From assembly GCF_902859765.1 (NCBI RefSeq), contig NZ_CADIJV010000026.1, positions 17,237 to 81,236 on the forward strand: DNA of 64,000 nt, written 5' to 3'. Shown piece by piece: positions 43,199 to 51,771 of this stretch. Under the pieces are notes generated by a model. That model searched no databases, had not been told where the DNA came from, and worked only from the letters and a program-made list of their open reading frames with translations. The position numbers were made by a program, and so were the translations under genes. Within the stretch, counting starts at the first letter, position 1, and each line of letters opens with the position of its first letter. This DNA comes from Achromobacter pulmonis. GTDB taxonomy: Bacteria > Pseudomonadota > Gammaproteobacteria > Burkholderiales > Burkholderiaceae_B.

Positions 43199-44458
43199 AT
43201 GAATTCACTGATCGATCGCCGTCTTAACGGGCGTAACAAGAGCGCCGTCAATCGGGAGCGCTTTCTGCGGCGCTACAAGGACCAGATCCGCAAGGCGGTC
43301 CACGGGATGATCCGCGACCGCTCGATCCAGGACATGGATCAGGGCGGCGAGATCAACCTGCCCGCCCGCGATATTTCCGAGCCGACCTTCCGGCACGGCG
43401 CGGGCGGCGACCGGGAAATGGTGCATCCGGGCAACCGCGAGTTCGCCAAGGGCGACACGTTCGACCGGCCTCAGGGGGGAGAAGGCCAGGGCGGGTCCGA
43501 GCCCGGCGAGGGCGAGGCGGTCGATCAGTTCACCTTCAGCCTGTCGCGGGCCGAATTCCTCAACCTGTTCTTCGAAGACCTGGAACTGCCTCACCTGGCG
43601 CGCACCCAGCTGGGCGAGGTCAGCCAGAAGAAATGGCAGCGCGCCGGCTACACCACCACCGGTTCGCCCAGCATGCTCAGCATCAGCCGCACGCTGAAGT
43701 CGTCGCTGGCGCGGCGGGTGGCGCTGAGCGTGAAGGCGCGCGCCGACCTGGAAGACGCGGAAGAACGCCTGGCCAAGGCCAGGGCGGCGGGCGCGCCCGC
43801 CGATCAGATCAAGGCCCTGGAGCAGGACGTCGAGGACTGCCGCGAGCGCCTGGCGCGCGTGCCGTTCCTGGACGACCTGGACCTGCGCTACCGCAACCGC
43901 GTGTCGGTCTCGATCCCGATGGCGCGCGCGGTCATGTTCTGCCTGATGGACGTGTCCGGCTCGATGGACGAGGGCAAGAAGGACCTGGCCAAGCGCTTCT
44001 TCACGCTGCTGTACCTGTTCCTGTCGCGCAAGTACGAGCACGTCGACCTGGTCTTCATCCGCCACACCGACAATGCCGAGGAAGTGGACGAGCAGACTTT
44101 CTTCTACGATCCCAAGAGCGGCGGCACCATCGTGCTGTCGGCGCTGGAGTTGATGCGCGAGATCGTCGAGAAGCGCTATCCGCCCACGGCCTGGAACGTG
44201 TATGCGGCGCAGGCCAGCGACGGTGACTCGTTCGGCGCCGACGCCGGCAAGAGCGCGCGCTTCCTGGCCGAGCACCTGCTGCCGGCCTCGCGCTACTTCG
44301 CCTATATCGAAATCCCCGACTCGCAGGAGGCGCGCAAGAGCAGCCTGTGGGCCGAGTATGAACAGAAGCTGGAGCCGCATTTCGTGATGCGGCGCATTTG
44401 CGAGCGCGGGGAAATCTATCCCGTGTTCCATGACCTGTTCAAGAAGGAAACCGCATGA
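43199..44458 (+). CDS. yeaH: YeaH/YhbH family VWA-like protein (DUF444)
   Basis: A 419-residue protein of the DUF444 family. The N-terminal basic region (NKSAVNRERFLRRYKDQIRK) is typical. A VWA-like fold follows in the C-terminal half with a MIDAS-type DVSGSMDEGKKDLAKRFF and a second Asp in FIRHTDNAEEVDE. It is always found with prkA and is thought to act with it. A coiled-coil stretch (about residues 177-222) precedes the VWA part. The stop overlaps the spoVR start as ATGA. Confidence 0.95.
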   Translation: MNSLIDRRLNGRNKSAVNRERFLRRYKDQIRKAVHGMIRDRSIQDMDQGGEINLPARDISEPTFRHGAGGDREMVHPGNREFAKGDTFDRPQGGEGQGGSEPGEGEAVDQFTFSLSRAEFLNLFFEDLELPHLARTQLGEVSQKKWQRAGYTTTGSPSMLSISRTLKSSLARRVALSVKARADLEDAEERLAKARAAGAPADQIKALEQDVEDCRERLARVPFLDDLDLRYRNRVSVSIPMARAVMFCLMDVSGSMDEGKKDLAKRFFTLLYLFLSRKYEHVDLVFIRHTDNAEEVDEQTFFYDPKSGGTIVLSALELMREIVEKRYPPTAWNVYAAQASDGDSFGADAGKSARFLAEHLLPASRYFAYIEIPDSQEARKSSLWAEYEQKLEPHFVMRRICERGEIYPVFHDLFKKETA

Positions 44459-46005
44459 ATGCCATCCTGGGCGCACTCGTGGAGCCGGAATCGGCCGACA
44501 GCCCGCGGCCGTTGTCGCAAGGTTCCGAATGGACGTTCGAACTGATCCAGTCCTATGACGACGCGATCTCGCAGGTCGCGCGCGAGTACGGGCTGGACAC
44601 CTATCCGAACCAGATCGAGGTCATCACCTCGGAGCAGATGCTGGACGCGTACGCGTCGGCGGGCCTGCCCATCGGTTATCCGCACTGGTCGTACGGCAAG
44701 GAGTTCATCCGCAACGAGCAGTACTACCGGCGCGGCATGCAGGGCCTGGCCTACGAGATCGTGATCAACTCCAACCCCTGCATCGCGTATCTGATGGAAG
44801 AGAATTCCATGACGATGCAGGCGCTGGTGATAGCGCATGCGTGCTACGGCCACAACTCGTTCTTCAAGGGCAACTACCTGTTCCGCCAATGGACCGACGC
44901 CGATGGCGTGCTGGACTACCTGGTGTTCGCCCGCAAGTACGTGATGGATTGCGAGGATCGCTACGGCATCGACGCGGTGGAAGCGCTGCTGGATTCCTGT
45001 CACGCGCTGTCGCACCATGGGGTGGACCGCTACAAGCGGCCGACGCCGATCTCGTACAAGGAAGAGGCCGCGCGCCAGGCCGAGCGCCAGGAGCACGCCC
45101 GCCTGCAGTACAACGACCTGTGGCGCACGCTGCCGCGGCTGGAAGCCGACCGGGACGAGCGCATCGCCGCGCCCGTGTTCCCACCGGAGCCGGAAGAGAA
45201 CCTGCTGTATTTCATCGAGAAGTACTCGCCCAAGCTGGCGCCGTGGCAGAAGGAGCTGGTGCGCATCGTGCGCAAGGTCGCCCAGTACTTCTATCCGCAG
45301 ACCCAGACCAAGGTGATGAACGAAGGCTGGGCCACGTTCTGGCACTACACCATTCTGAACCGGCTGCACGAGAAGGGCCTGGTCAACGACGGCTTCATGA
45401 TGGAGTTCCTGCAGAGCCACACCAACGTCGTCAGCCAGCGCGGCTTCGACGAGCGCGGCTACGGCGGCATCAATCCGTATGCGCTGGGCTTCGCGATGAT
45501 GTCGGATATCCGCCGCATCTGCGAAAAGCCCACCGATGAGGACCGCCGCTGGTTCCCAGACATCGCCGGCGGCGACTGGCTCAAGACGCTGGACTTCGCC
45601 ATGCGTAACTTCAAGGACGAGTCGTTCATCTCGCAGTACTTGTCGCCGCGCCTGATCCGCGAGTTCCGCTTCTTCGCGATCTCCGATCACCAGGCCAATC
45701 CCAAGCTGGAAGTGGCCGCCATCCACGACGACGAAGGCTACCGTGACATCCGCCGCCTGTTGGCCGCGCAGCACAACCGCGACAACCAGGTGCCGGACAT
45801 CCAGGTGATCCGTTTCAATCGCGACACCGACCGTTCGCTGGTGCTGCGCCACTTGAAGAGTCGCGGCCGGCCGCTGGCGGCCGAGGACGCCGAGCAGGTG
45901 ATGAAGCATCTGGCGCGGTTGTGGGGGTTCCGGGTGCGGCTGGAGGAAACTGAGCCGGATGGCACGGTCAGCGCCTACCGCGAGCAGGATCCGCCGAACG
46001 CCTGA
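44455..46005 (+). CDS. SpoVR family protein (YcgB-like)
   Basis: 516 residues, the usual length for SpoVR/YcgB. Diagnostic segments are YPHWSYGKEF, MTMQALVIAHACYGHNSFFKGN, KVMNEGWATFWHYTILN and GGINPYALGFAMM. The His/Glu-rich pattern suggests a metal-binding helical protein, but its biochemical role is unknown. It is co-transcribed with prkA and yeaH with start/stop overlap, then a strong terminator. Confidence 0.95.
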   Translation: MNAILGALVEPESADSPRPLSQGSEWTFELIQSYDDAISQVAREYGLDTYPNQIEVITSEQMLDAYASAGLPIGYPHWSYGKEFIRNEQYYRRGMQGLAYEIVINSNPCIAYLMEENSMTMQALVIAHACYGHNSFFKGNYLFRQWTDADGVLDYLVFARKYVMDCEDRYGIDAVEALLDSCHALSHHGVDRYKRPTPISYKEEAARQAERQEHARLQYNDLWRTLPRLEADRDERIAAPVFPPEPEENLLYFIEKYSPKLAPWQKELVRIVRKVAQYFYPQTQTKVMNEGWATFWHYTILNRLHEKGLVNDGFMMEFLQSHTNVVSQRGFDERGYGGINPYALGFAMMSDIRRICEKPTDEDRRWFPDIAGGDWLKTLDFAMRNFKDESFISQYLSPRLIREFRFFAISDHQANPKLEVAAIHDDEGYRDIRRLLAAQHNRDNQVPDIQVIRFNRDTDRSLVLRHLKSRGRPLAAEDAEQVMKHLARLWGFRVRLEETEPDGTVSAYREQDPPNA

Positions 46006-46076
46006 ACGAGTCTGGCTGTGGTCCGGACGCGGGCGTCCGGGAGGGTCGCCGCGGGGCGGGCACGGGCGCCTGCGAC

Positions 46077-46106
46077 AAAAAGGGGACGCAATAACGTCCC
46101 CTTTTT
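46077..46106 (+). terminator. prkA-yeaH-spoVR operon terminator
   Basis: AAAAAGGGGACG (46077-46088) and CGTCCCCTTTTT (46095-46106): a perfect 12-bp stem with T-run. Confidence 0.92.
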
Positions 46107-46146
46107 CTTTGCCTGCGCCGCCAATGCAGCTTTCTTGCCGATCTGC

Positions 46147-46152
46147 TAGAAT
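46147..46152 (+). promoter_or_regulatory. Candidate -10 element of tRNA-Ser
   Basis: TAGAAT lies 36 bp upstream of the mature tRNA. No good -35 is seen at the expected spacing. Confidence 0.35.
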
Positions 46153-46188
46153 CGCGGATTCGCATTTTCAGCAATGCGTACCGGATCA

Positions 46189-46279
46189 GGACAGGTGGCC
46201 GAGTGGTTGAAGGCGCACGCCTGGAAAGCGTGTATACGTCAAAAGCGTATCGGGGGTTCGAATCCCCCTCTGTCCGCCA
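46189..46279 (+). tRNA. tRNA-Ser (anticodon GGA), CCA encoded
   Basis: 91 nt. The acceptor GGACAGG pairs with TCTGTCC. The anticodon loop reads CTGGAAA with anticodon GGA inside a CACGC/GCGTG stem. A long class II variable arm (TATACG...CGTATC) is characteristic of serine tRNAs. The T arm is GGGGG-TTCGAAT-CCCCC, then discriminator G and genomic CCA. It reads UCC/UCU codons. Confidence 0.97.
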
Positions 46280-46329
46280 AGATTTCCTCAGGAATGGCCC
46301 GGGGTTGTTCCTCAGCCCCCTTGCCTCAA

Positions 46330-46362
46330 AACCCGCATGAACATTGGTTCTGCGGGTTTTTT
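46330..46362 (+). terminator. tRNA-Ser terminator
   Basis: AACCCGCA (46330-46337) pairs with TGCGGGTT (46351-46358), followed by TTTT, about 50 bp after the tRNA. Confidence 0.85.
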
Positions 46363-46440
46363 GTTGCCGCGCGGGCGCCACGGGAAGCGGCGTGCGCCTT
46401 GCTCGGGCAGCCAGGCGCTGTGTGGCGCCGCTCGAACGAT

Positions 46441-47298
46441 CTAGTTTCGCACCACGCCGCGAAAGGCCGCCGAGAGCGCGGCCAGCGCATCGCGCGCGCG
46501 GCTGTCCCTGACCCGGGTATGCAGCAGGATGGGCAGCCGCGGCAGATCCGGCAGCCCCAGCCTGGGGCCGACGTCGACCGCGCCGAACGGCACCATGCGC
46601 GCGGCAAGCGCGGCCACCCCGAGCCCGGCCATGACAGCCGCGGCGACCGTCATCACGCCGCCGCCGACGAACACTTCGGTCCAGGGTATGCCTGCCTCAT
46701 CGAGCAGTTGTCCGGCCATGGCGCGCACGCCACAGGGCTCGGCCATCGTGGCCAGCGGCAGCGGCTCGTCCGCGCGATGCTGCCAGCCAGGCATGGCGAA
46801 CCAGCCGAATTTCTCTTCGGCGAGCACTTCCCCGTCGCCGCGCCCCGCGTGGAAGCGAACGATCACCGTATCGAGTTCCCGGCGGTCGAAACTTTGCAGC
46901 AGCTCGCCCGAGGTGCCGATCCGGATTTCGATCAGCAGTTGCGGGTCCTGCGCGTTCATGCGCGCGATCAGCGCGGGCAGTTCCGGACCCGCCACATGGT
47001 CGCTGATGCCGATGGCAAGGCGTTGCCGCGTGCCTGCGGCGACCGAGACCGCCCGGTCGTGCGCCTCGATCAGCTTGCGCGCATGTTCGAGAAAGGTCGC
47101 GCCCTGGGCCGAAAGCTCCACGTAGCGCGGGGTTCGTTCGACCAGCCGGAAGCCCAGCCGGTCTTCAAGCCGTTTCAGCTTCAGGCTGACCGCGGCCTGC
47201 GTGGTCCGCGATGCTTCGGCGGCGCGGGTGAAGCTGCCCAGTTCCGCGATGCGGATGAAGGCTCTGACCGCTTCCAGGTCGAGGGCGCGCTTGGTCAT
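46441..47298 (-). CDS. LysR-family transcriptional regulator
   Basis: A 285-residue regulator with an N-terminal HTH (DLEAVRAFIRIAELGSFTRAA, TQAAVSLKLKRLEDRLG) and a LysR effector domain (ISDHVAGPELPALIARM onward). It is divergent from a tautomerase-family gene over an 84-bp AT-rich gap and is its likely regulator. The substrate is unknown. Confidence 0.92.
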   Translation of the reverse strand: MTKRALDLEAVRAFIRIAELGSFTRAAEASRTTQAAVSLKLKRLEDRLGFRLVERTPRYVELSAQGATFLEHARKLIEAHDRAVSVAAGTRQRLAIGISDHVAGPELPALIARMNAQDPQLLIEIRIGTSGELLQSFDRRELDTVIVRFHAGRGDGEVLAEEKFGWFAMPGWQHRADEPLPLATMAEPCGVRAMAGQLLDEAGIPWTEVFVGGGVMTVAAAVMAGLGVAALAARMVPFGAVDVGPRLGLPDLPRLPILLHTRVRDSRARDALAALSAAFRGVVRN

Positions 47299-47333
47299 TT
47301 CAAATCTTTATCGTTGAAATAAGAATGCATAAG

Positions 47334-47349
47334 TTATCAGAATAGATAA
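47334..47349. promoter_or_regulatory. Candidate LysR operator, TTATC-N6-GATAA
   Basis: A perfect 5-bp dyad (47334-47338 / 47345-47349) lies in the AT-rich gap between the divergent LysR and tautomerase genes. Confidence 0.4.
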
Positions 47350-47382
47350 TAGATGCCGGGACCACAAAGGAGGAAATTCCCT

Positions 47383-47763
47383 ATGCCGTTCGCTCATATC
47401 TCATTGCGCTCCGGAAAGACGGAGGCCTACAGGCAGGCCATCTTCGACGGCGTCTACCGCGCGCTGCGCGAGACGTTCGACGTGCCCGAAGATGACCAGT
47501 TCATGGTCATGACCGAGCATGAGGCCGCCAACTTCCGCTACGGGGCGACCTATCTCGATATCGCTCGAAGCGACGATCTGGTGTTCATCCAGATCACCGC
47601 GAACAACACGCGTACGTTGGAGCAGAAGAAGGCGCTGTTCCGGCGGATTGCGCAGTTGCTCAGTGAAAATCCTGGCCTGCGGCCCGAGGACGTGTTCGTG
47701 AATCTGGTCGAAGTCCTGAAGGAAAACTGGTCGCTGGGAGGCGGTCTCGCGCAATACGCCTGA
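47383..47763 (+). CDS. Tautomerase family protein
   Basis: A 126-residue protein whose Met is followed by Pro, the catalytic base of the 4-oxalocrotonate tautomerase superfamily. Length and motifs (MPFAHISLRSGKTEAYRQAI, then DDQFMVMTEHEAANFRY) fit the longer Tautomerase_2/MSAD-like group that acts on unsaturated or halogenated acids. The start was set by AAGGAGG nine bases upstream and by the need for Pro at position 2; an ATG ten codons earlier would bury the Pro. It is divergent from a LysR gene. Confidence 0.88.
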   Translation: MPFAHISLRSGKTEAYRQAIFDGVYRALRETFDVPEDDQFMVMTEHEAANFRYGATYLDIARSDDLVFIQITANNTRTLEQKKALFRRIAQLLSENPGLRPEDVFVNLVEVLKENWSLGGGLAQYA

Positions 47764-48110
47764 TCTGGCCGGCGGCGGGGCCCGCATCGCCGGGGCTTTC
47801 CTGACCCGTGACGCGAGCCTTGCCCGGAAAGCCAGTTGAAAGTTCTGTTGGGCCTGGAAAGGCGTTTCAGAGGGAAGCCGCGCGAAGAATGTTTCAGCGT
47901 GGCGATTTGGATTTCGACTGATTGCAATAGCATCGACGCTGATCGCGTCGATTCATAAACTCCGCCTGCGCTTCGATCCCGCGCCCGTATCGCCCGACCA
48001 TCGAGCGTCGCGTTACGGCGGGAGGAGCGTTGTGCGAGCCTGCCGCCGCGCTGTCGATATGACATTGCCGGTACGCCCGCTTTACCTGATCTTGAGAAGC
48101 GTGGCGCATC
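47764..48110. other. 347-bp intergenic region
   Basis: No gene is supported. It contains one perfect hairpin, ATCGACGC (47932-47939) / GCGTCGAT (47945-47952), without a T-tract, and otherwise nothing I can assign. Confidence 0.5.
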
Positions 48111-48872
48111 ATGTTCGATTGGTTTCGACGCAAGTGGTTCGGCTGGTCCGCGGAGCAGACGCGGATGGTGCCGAGCTTTCCCGGGCCCGACCAGGTGGAG
48201 CCGGGCGGACGGCGAGGCAGCGCCACCGGCATGGTGGTGGCGTTCTTCACCCGCGACAGCATTTACGAGACGGAAAAGAACCGCCTGCTGCGCTCGGCGC
48301 AGAGGCTGGGGCTTGCGGTCGACGCCGAGCCGATCGAATCCACCGGGTCCTGGGTGCGCAACGCGTCCATGAAGCCGTCGGTGCTGGTCGCCATGCGCAG
48401 GAAGCACATCGGGCCGCTACTGTATGTCGACGTGGACGCGGTATTCCATCGCGATCCGTGGCCGGCGCTGGCCGCGCTGGATTGCGATATCGCCGCCTAT
48501 CATGAACCCGAGGGGCACTTGCTGAGCGGCACGCTGTTCATCAACCATACGCCGGCCGCCGCCGAGCTGCTGCAGGCGTGGGCGCAGGCCTGCGCGGACA
48601 ATCCCGACGAATGGGATCAGGTGGTGCTGGAGCGCCTGCTTGCCAGCGATGCCGCGTCCGCCGCGCCACGCTATCGGCAGGCGCGGTTGCCGGTTGCCTA
48701 TTGCTGGATCTTCGACAAGACCGACAACGCGCCGTGCGATGAGGTTTTCATCGAGCACCTGCAGGCCAGCCGGGAAGCCAAGCAGCGCAAGCGCATTTTC
48801 GGCCGGCCGGTGCGCGCGGTGCGGCGGCGCCGCGACCGGGTGCGCGCGATCGAGCGGATCCTGTTTGAATGA
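48111..48872 (+). CDS. Putative nucleotide-diphospho-sugar transferase (DxD-type)
   Basis: A 253-residue protein with a GT-A-like core. GMVVAFFTRDSIYETEKNRLLRSA is followed by LLYVDVDAVFHRDPW, whose Asp107-x-Asp109 is a typical metal/nucleotide-sugar motif. Then come DIAAYHEPEG and LLSGTLFINHTPAA. This matches the GT77-like nucleotide-diphospho-sugar transferase pattern. The basic C-terminal tail (KQRKRIFGRPVRAVRRRRDR) may contact membrane or RNA/acidic polymer. No glycan locus is nearby, so its acceptor is unknown. It is convergent with the lactonase gene (10-bp gap). Confidence 0.75.
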   Translation: MFDWFRRKWFGWSAEQTRMVPSFPGPDQVEPGGRRGSATGMVVAFFTRDSIYETEKNRLLRSAQRLGLAVDAEPIESTGSWVRNASMKPSVLVAMRRKHIGPLLYVDVDAVFHRDPWPALAALDCDIAAYHEPEGHLLSGTLFINHTPAAAELLQAWAQACADNPDEWDQVVLERLLASDAASAAPRYRQARLPVAYCWIFDKTDNAPCDEVFIEHLQASREAKQRKRIFGRPVRAVRRRRDRVRAIERILFE

Positions 48873-48882
48873 AAGGGCGCGG

Positions 48883-49797
48883 TCAGACGCCGGAATACAT
48901 GACACGTCCCGCAATCGGCATCGGCGCCCGCAGGATCGAGCCCGATTCGGATTCAGTGATGTATAGCGTCTTGCGGTCCGGGCCGCCGAAGGCGACGTTG
49001 GTCGTCAATGCGCCCAAGGGCGAATTGATGCGCAGCATGGGTTCGCCACGGTGGCTGAACAACCAGACCGCGCCCAACCCCACGTGCGCCACCGCCAGGT
49101 TGCCTGCCTCGTCGATGGCCAGGCCGTCGGGGCCGCCTCCGCCGGACATCTGGATGAAGGTGCCGACCTTGGTCACCTTGCCCTCCCGGGTCAGCGGCAC
49201 GCGCCAGATGGCATTGGCGCGCGTGACCGCGACATACAGGGTCGATTCGCCGGGATCCAGCACCAGGCCATTGGGGCTGGGGATATTGTCCAGCAGGCAG
49301 TCGATCTGCCCGTCGGCGCGACGCCGGAAGACCCGGCCTGTCTGGTCATGCCACCCGGTCAGGCCCTGATCGGTGAAGTACAGGTCGCCATTGGAGGCGA
49401 ATACCAGGTCGTTGACCGCCTTGAGGCGTTCGAGGTGGATCCGCTCGAGCACCGGCTTGACCGAGCCGGTCTGCGGATCGAGCAACATGATGCCCCAGGC
49501 ATAGTCCGCGATGAAGATGCGGCCGTCCCGATGGATCTTCAGGCCGTTGGGCTCGCCATCGTATTCGGCGATCAGCTCGAACCGGCCTTGCGGGTCGACC
49601 CGGAACACGCGGCCCCAGGGCACGTCCACGCAATATAGGCGGCCCTGGGCATCGAAGGAGGGGCCCTCCAGCAAGGAGTGCGGCGGTTGGTTGCCGGGTT
49701 GATAGCGATGCCATTCCGAGGTGCCTTCCGGTTTGCGGAAGACGTCGGGCAGGCGGGCAAAGACTTCGGCTTCAATGGCTGGCGGTGCGGCGTACAT
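48883..49797 (-). CDS. SMP-30/gluconolactonase family lactonase
   Basis: A 304-residue six-bladed beta-propeller. Metal-site motifs are EGPSFDAQGRLYCVD, EPNGLKIHRDGRIFIAD, KAVNDLVFASNGDLYFTD, SPNGLVLDPGESTLYVA and GPDGLAIDEAGNLAVA. The family opens sugar and aldarate lactones. It lies downstream of a uronate-dehydrogenase-like gene whose expected product is a lactone, so aldarolactone hydrolysis is the best inference. The start was set at MYAAPPAIEAEVF; the longer frame overlaps the dehydrogenase gene. Confidence 0.92.
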   Translation of the reverse strand: MYAAPPAIEAEVFARLPDVFRKPEGTSEWHRYQPGNQPPHSLLEGPSFDAQGRLYCVDVPWGRVFRVDPQGRFELIAEYDGEPNGLKIHRDGRIFIADYAWGIMLLDPQTGSVKPVLERIHLERLKAVNDLVFASNGDLYFTDQGLTGWHDQTGRVFRRRADGQIDCLLDNIPSPNGLVLDPGESTLYVAVTRANAIWRVPLTREGKVTKVGTFIQMSGGGGPDGLAIDEAGNLAVAHVGLGAVWLFSHRGEPMLRINSPLGALTTNVAFGGPDRKTLYITESESGSILRAPMPIAGRVMYSGV

Positions 49798-49838
49798 GGC
49801 TTCCCTGTGGCAACGGATGAAGGGGGCTGGGCGAGGTT

Positions 49839-50672
49839 TCAGGAGATCCGTTCGGTGGTGCCGACGAACTCCAGCGGGCAGTAGAAGCCGCCATGGAACT
49901 GGGCGGCGATCGGGTCCTCGGGGATGTCCCTGGCCAGGATCTCCGCGGCGAATACCTCGGAGTCGTCCTGCGGCTGGTAGCCCAGGAATTTCACATGGCT
50001 GTTGTCCCAGCGGTTGCGCAGGTTGTTCGACACGCCATAGACCACCACGAAGTGGTACGACGCGTGTTCGATGCAGCGTTGCGCCAGTTGGGCCATGTCG
50101 CGGTGGCTCAGCCAGGTCAGCAGTTGCCGGGCCTCGCTCGGGTGGTCGGGCGTGCGGAACGTGCCGATGCGCAGGCAGGCGACCGACATGCCGTACTTGT
50201 CGGCATACATTCTGCCCAGCGCCTCGCCGAAGACCTTCGACACGCCATAGAGGGAGTCGGGCCGGGGCTCCACGGTATTGTCGAGAAAGCGTTCGCGTCG
50301 ATGGTAGCCGACGGCATGGTTCGAGCTGGCGAAGATGACGCGGGGCACATGCTGCCGGCGGGCGGCTTCGAACACGTTGTAGCACCCGTCGATGTTCATC
50401 GGCAGGATCTTGTCCCAGGTGTCCACGCCCGGGATGCCGGCGAGGTGGATGACGCAGTCGATGCCTTCCATGCAGCGCTCGACGGATGCCATGTCGCGCA
50501 CGTCGAGCGTGCAGATTTCCTCGCCCGCCTGGGCGGGCTCCTGTTCGGCAATGTCGGCCAGGCGCAGCAAGGCATAGCGGCCGCGCAGCTGGGTGCGCAG
50601 GCATTTGCCGATGTTGCCGGCCGCGCCGGTGATCAGTACCCGCAGGTTCTCTGGTTCGGCGAAGCTGGTCAT
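49839..50672 (-). CDS. NAD-dependent epimerase/dehydratase family protein (uronate dehydrogenase-like)
   Basis: A 277-residue short-chain dehydrogenase/reductase. The N-terminal NAD loop is LITGAAGNIGKCLR, LDVRD follows, and active-site ASSNHAVGYH and YGVSKVFGEALGRMY supply Ser, Tyr and Lys. The ASSNH and YGVSK contexts resemble bacterial uronate dehydrogenases, which oxidise glucuronate/galacturonate to aldaro-lactones. The start was chosen at MTSFAEPENL because AGGA lies six bases upstream; ATGs two and eleven codons earlier are alternatives. It sits between the lactonase and the TRAP receptor genes. Confidence 0.85.
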   Translation of the reverse strand: MTSFAEPENLRVLITGAAGNIGKCLRTQLRGRYALLRLADIAEQEPAQAGEEICTLDVRDMASVERCMEGIDCVIHLAGIPGVDTWDKILPMNIDGCYNVFEAARRQHVPRVIFASSNHAVGYHRRERFLDNTVEPRPDSLYGVSKVFGEALGRMYADKYGMSVACLRIGTFRTPDHPSEARQLLTWLSHRDMAQLAQRCIEHASYHFVVVYGVSNNLRNRWDNSHVKFLGYQPQDDSEVFAAEILARDIPEDPIAAQFHGGFYCPLEFVGTTERIS

Positions 50673-50701
50673 CTTCATTCCTGTGTCGGTTCCGGGAAGG
50701 T

Positions 50702-51700
50702 TCACGGGTTGGCCTTGGCTTTGGCCTTGGCAGCCATCACGGCGTCATAGAGCGCCTGGCCGTTCGGGGCCTGCCCGACGAGTTTTTGTACCACCGGGCG
50801 GGTCGCCAGCACCAGCGAATCGAGATCGCTCGGGTAGACCACGGTCACGCCTTTTTCCGCCATGGTCTTCATGCCTTCGTCATAGACCTTCTTGTAGTAG
50901 TCGCGGGCGTAGGCCATGGCTTCGTCGGCGGCGGCCTTGACCATTTTCTGTTCGTCAGCGGAAAGCGCGTCCCAGCGCGTCTTGGACATGACCAGCAGGG
51001 CAGGATGGATGTTGATATGCGTCATGTTGAAGTACTTGGACACCTCGATGAACTTGTCGGACACGAACTGGTCGGGTGTCGTTTCACCGCCATCGATGAC
51101 CTTCTGCTGCAGGGCCAGGTACAGCTCGGAGTAGGCCATCGGGGTGGCTTGCGCGCCCAGCGTCTTGTAGCTCTCGACATAGCCGGGCGACTGGATGACG
51201 CGGATCTTCATGCCCTTCAGATCGGCCGCGGTGTTGATGGCGCGGTCGCCGAAGACGTTGCGCTCGATGGCCGAGAACCAGCCCAGGCCGACCAGGCCAT
51301 ACTTGGGCAGGATGTCCATGAACTTGTCACCGACCGGTCCTGCCAGGATTTCGTTGGCTTGCTGGACGTTGTCGAACAGGAAGGGCACGTCGAAGACCAG
51401 GAATTCCTTCACCACGTTGTTCAGCGCCGGCTGGCCGGTCACGAACAGGTCGGTGGCGCCGGCCACAGCGCCCTGGATCATGGTGATTTCGCCGCCCAGC
51501 TGCGAATGCGGGAACACCGTGACGGTGATCTTGCCGTTGGACTTCTCTTTCAGGATGTCGGCGAATTTCTGCGTGCCGACGTGGAACGGGCTGTCCGTGG
51601 TGAGCGTGTGGCCCACGTCCATATTCAGGGCGTGCGACGCGGTGGACAGCAGCAGCAGGCTCGCGGCACCAATGCCGAGAATGGTCTTGATCAGGCGCAT
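50702..51700 (-). CDS. TRAP transporter substrate-binding protein (DctP family)
   Basis: A 332-residue periplasmic receptor with signal peptide (MRLIKTILGIGAASLLLL, cleavage near SHA-LN). Family motifs are HTLTTDSPFHVGTQKFADIL, FPHSQLGGE, ADLKGMKIRVIQSPGYVES (conserved ligand-binding Arg) and ELYLALQQKVIDGGETTPDQF. Like the sugar-acid (uronate) TRAP receptors it sits with dehydrogenase and lactonase genes. It is the third component of the DctQ-DctM-DctP set transcribed from 53630 downwards. Confidence 0.95.
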   Translation of the reverse strand: MRLIKTILGIGAASLLLLSTASHALNMDVGHTLTTDSPFHVGTQKFADILKEKSNGKITVTVFPHSQLGGEITMIQGAVAGATDLFVTGQPALNNVVKEFLVFDVPFLFDNVQQANEILAGPVGDKFMDILPKYGLVGLGWFSAIERNVFGDRAINTAADLKGMKIRVIQSPGYVESYKTLGAQATPMAYSELYLALQQKVIDGGETTPDQFVSDKFIEVSKYFNMTHINIHPALLVMSKTRWDALSADEQKMVKAAADEAMAYARDYYKKVYDEGMKTMAEKGVTVVYPSDLDSLVLATRPVVQKLVGQAPNGQALYDAVMAAKAKAKANP

Positions 51701-51771
51701 GTTTTGTCTCCTGGATGATTCTGGTTTTGTTATTTCGATTCAGGCCGGGCGCGGGCGCCCGGCGTTGCGAC

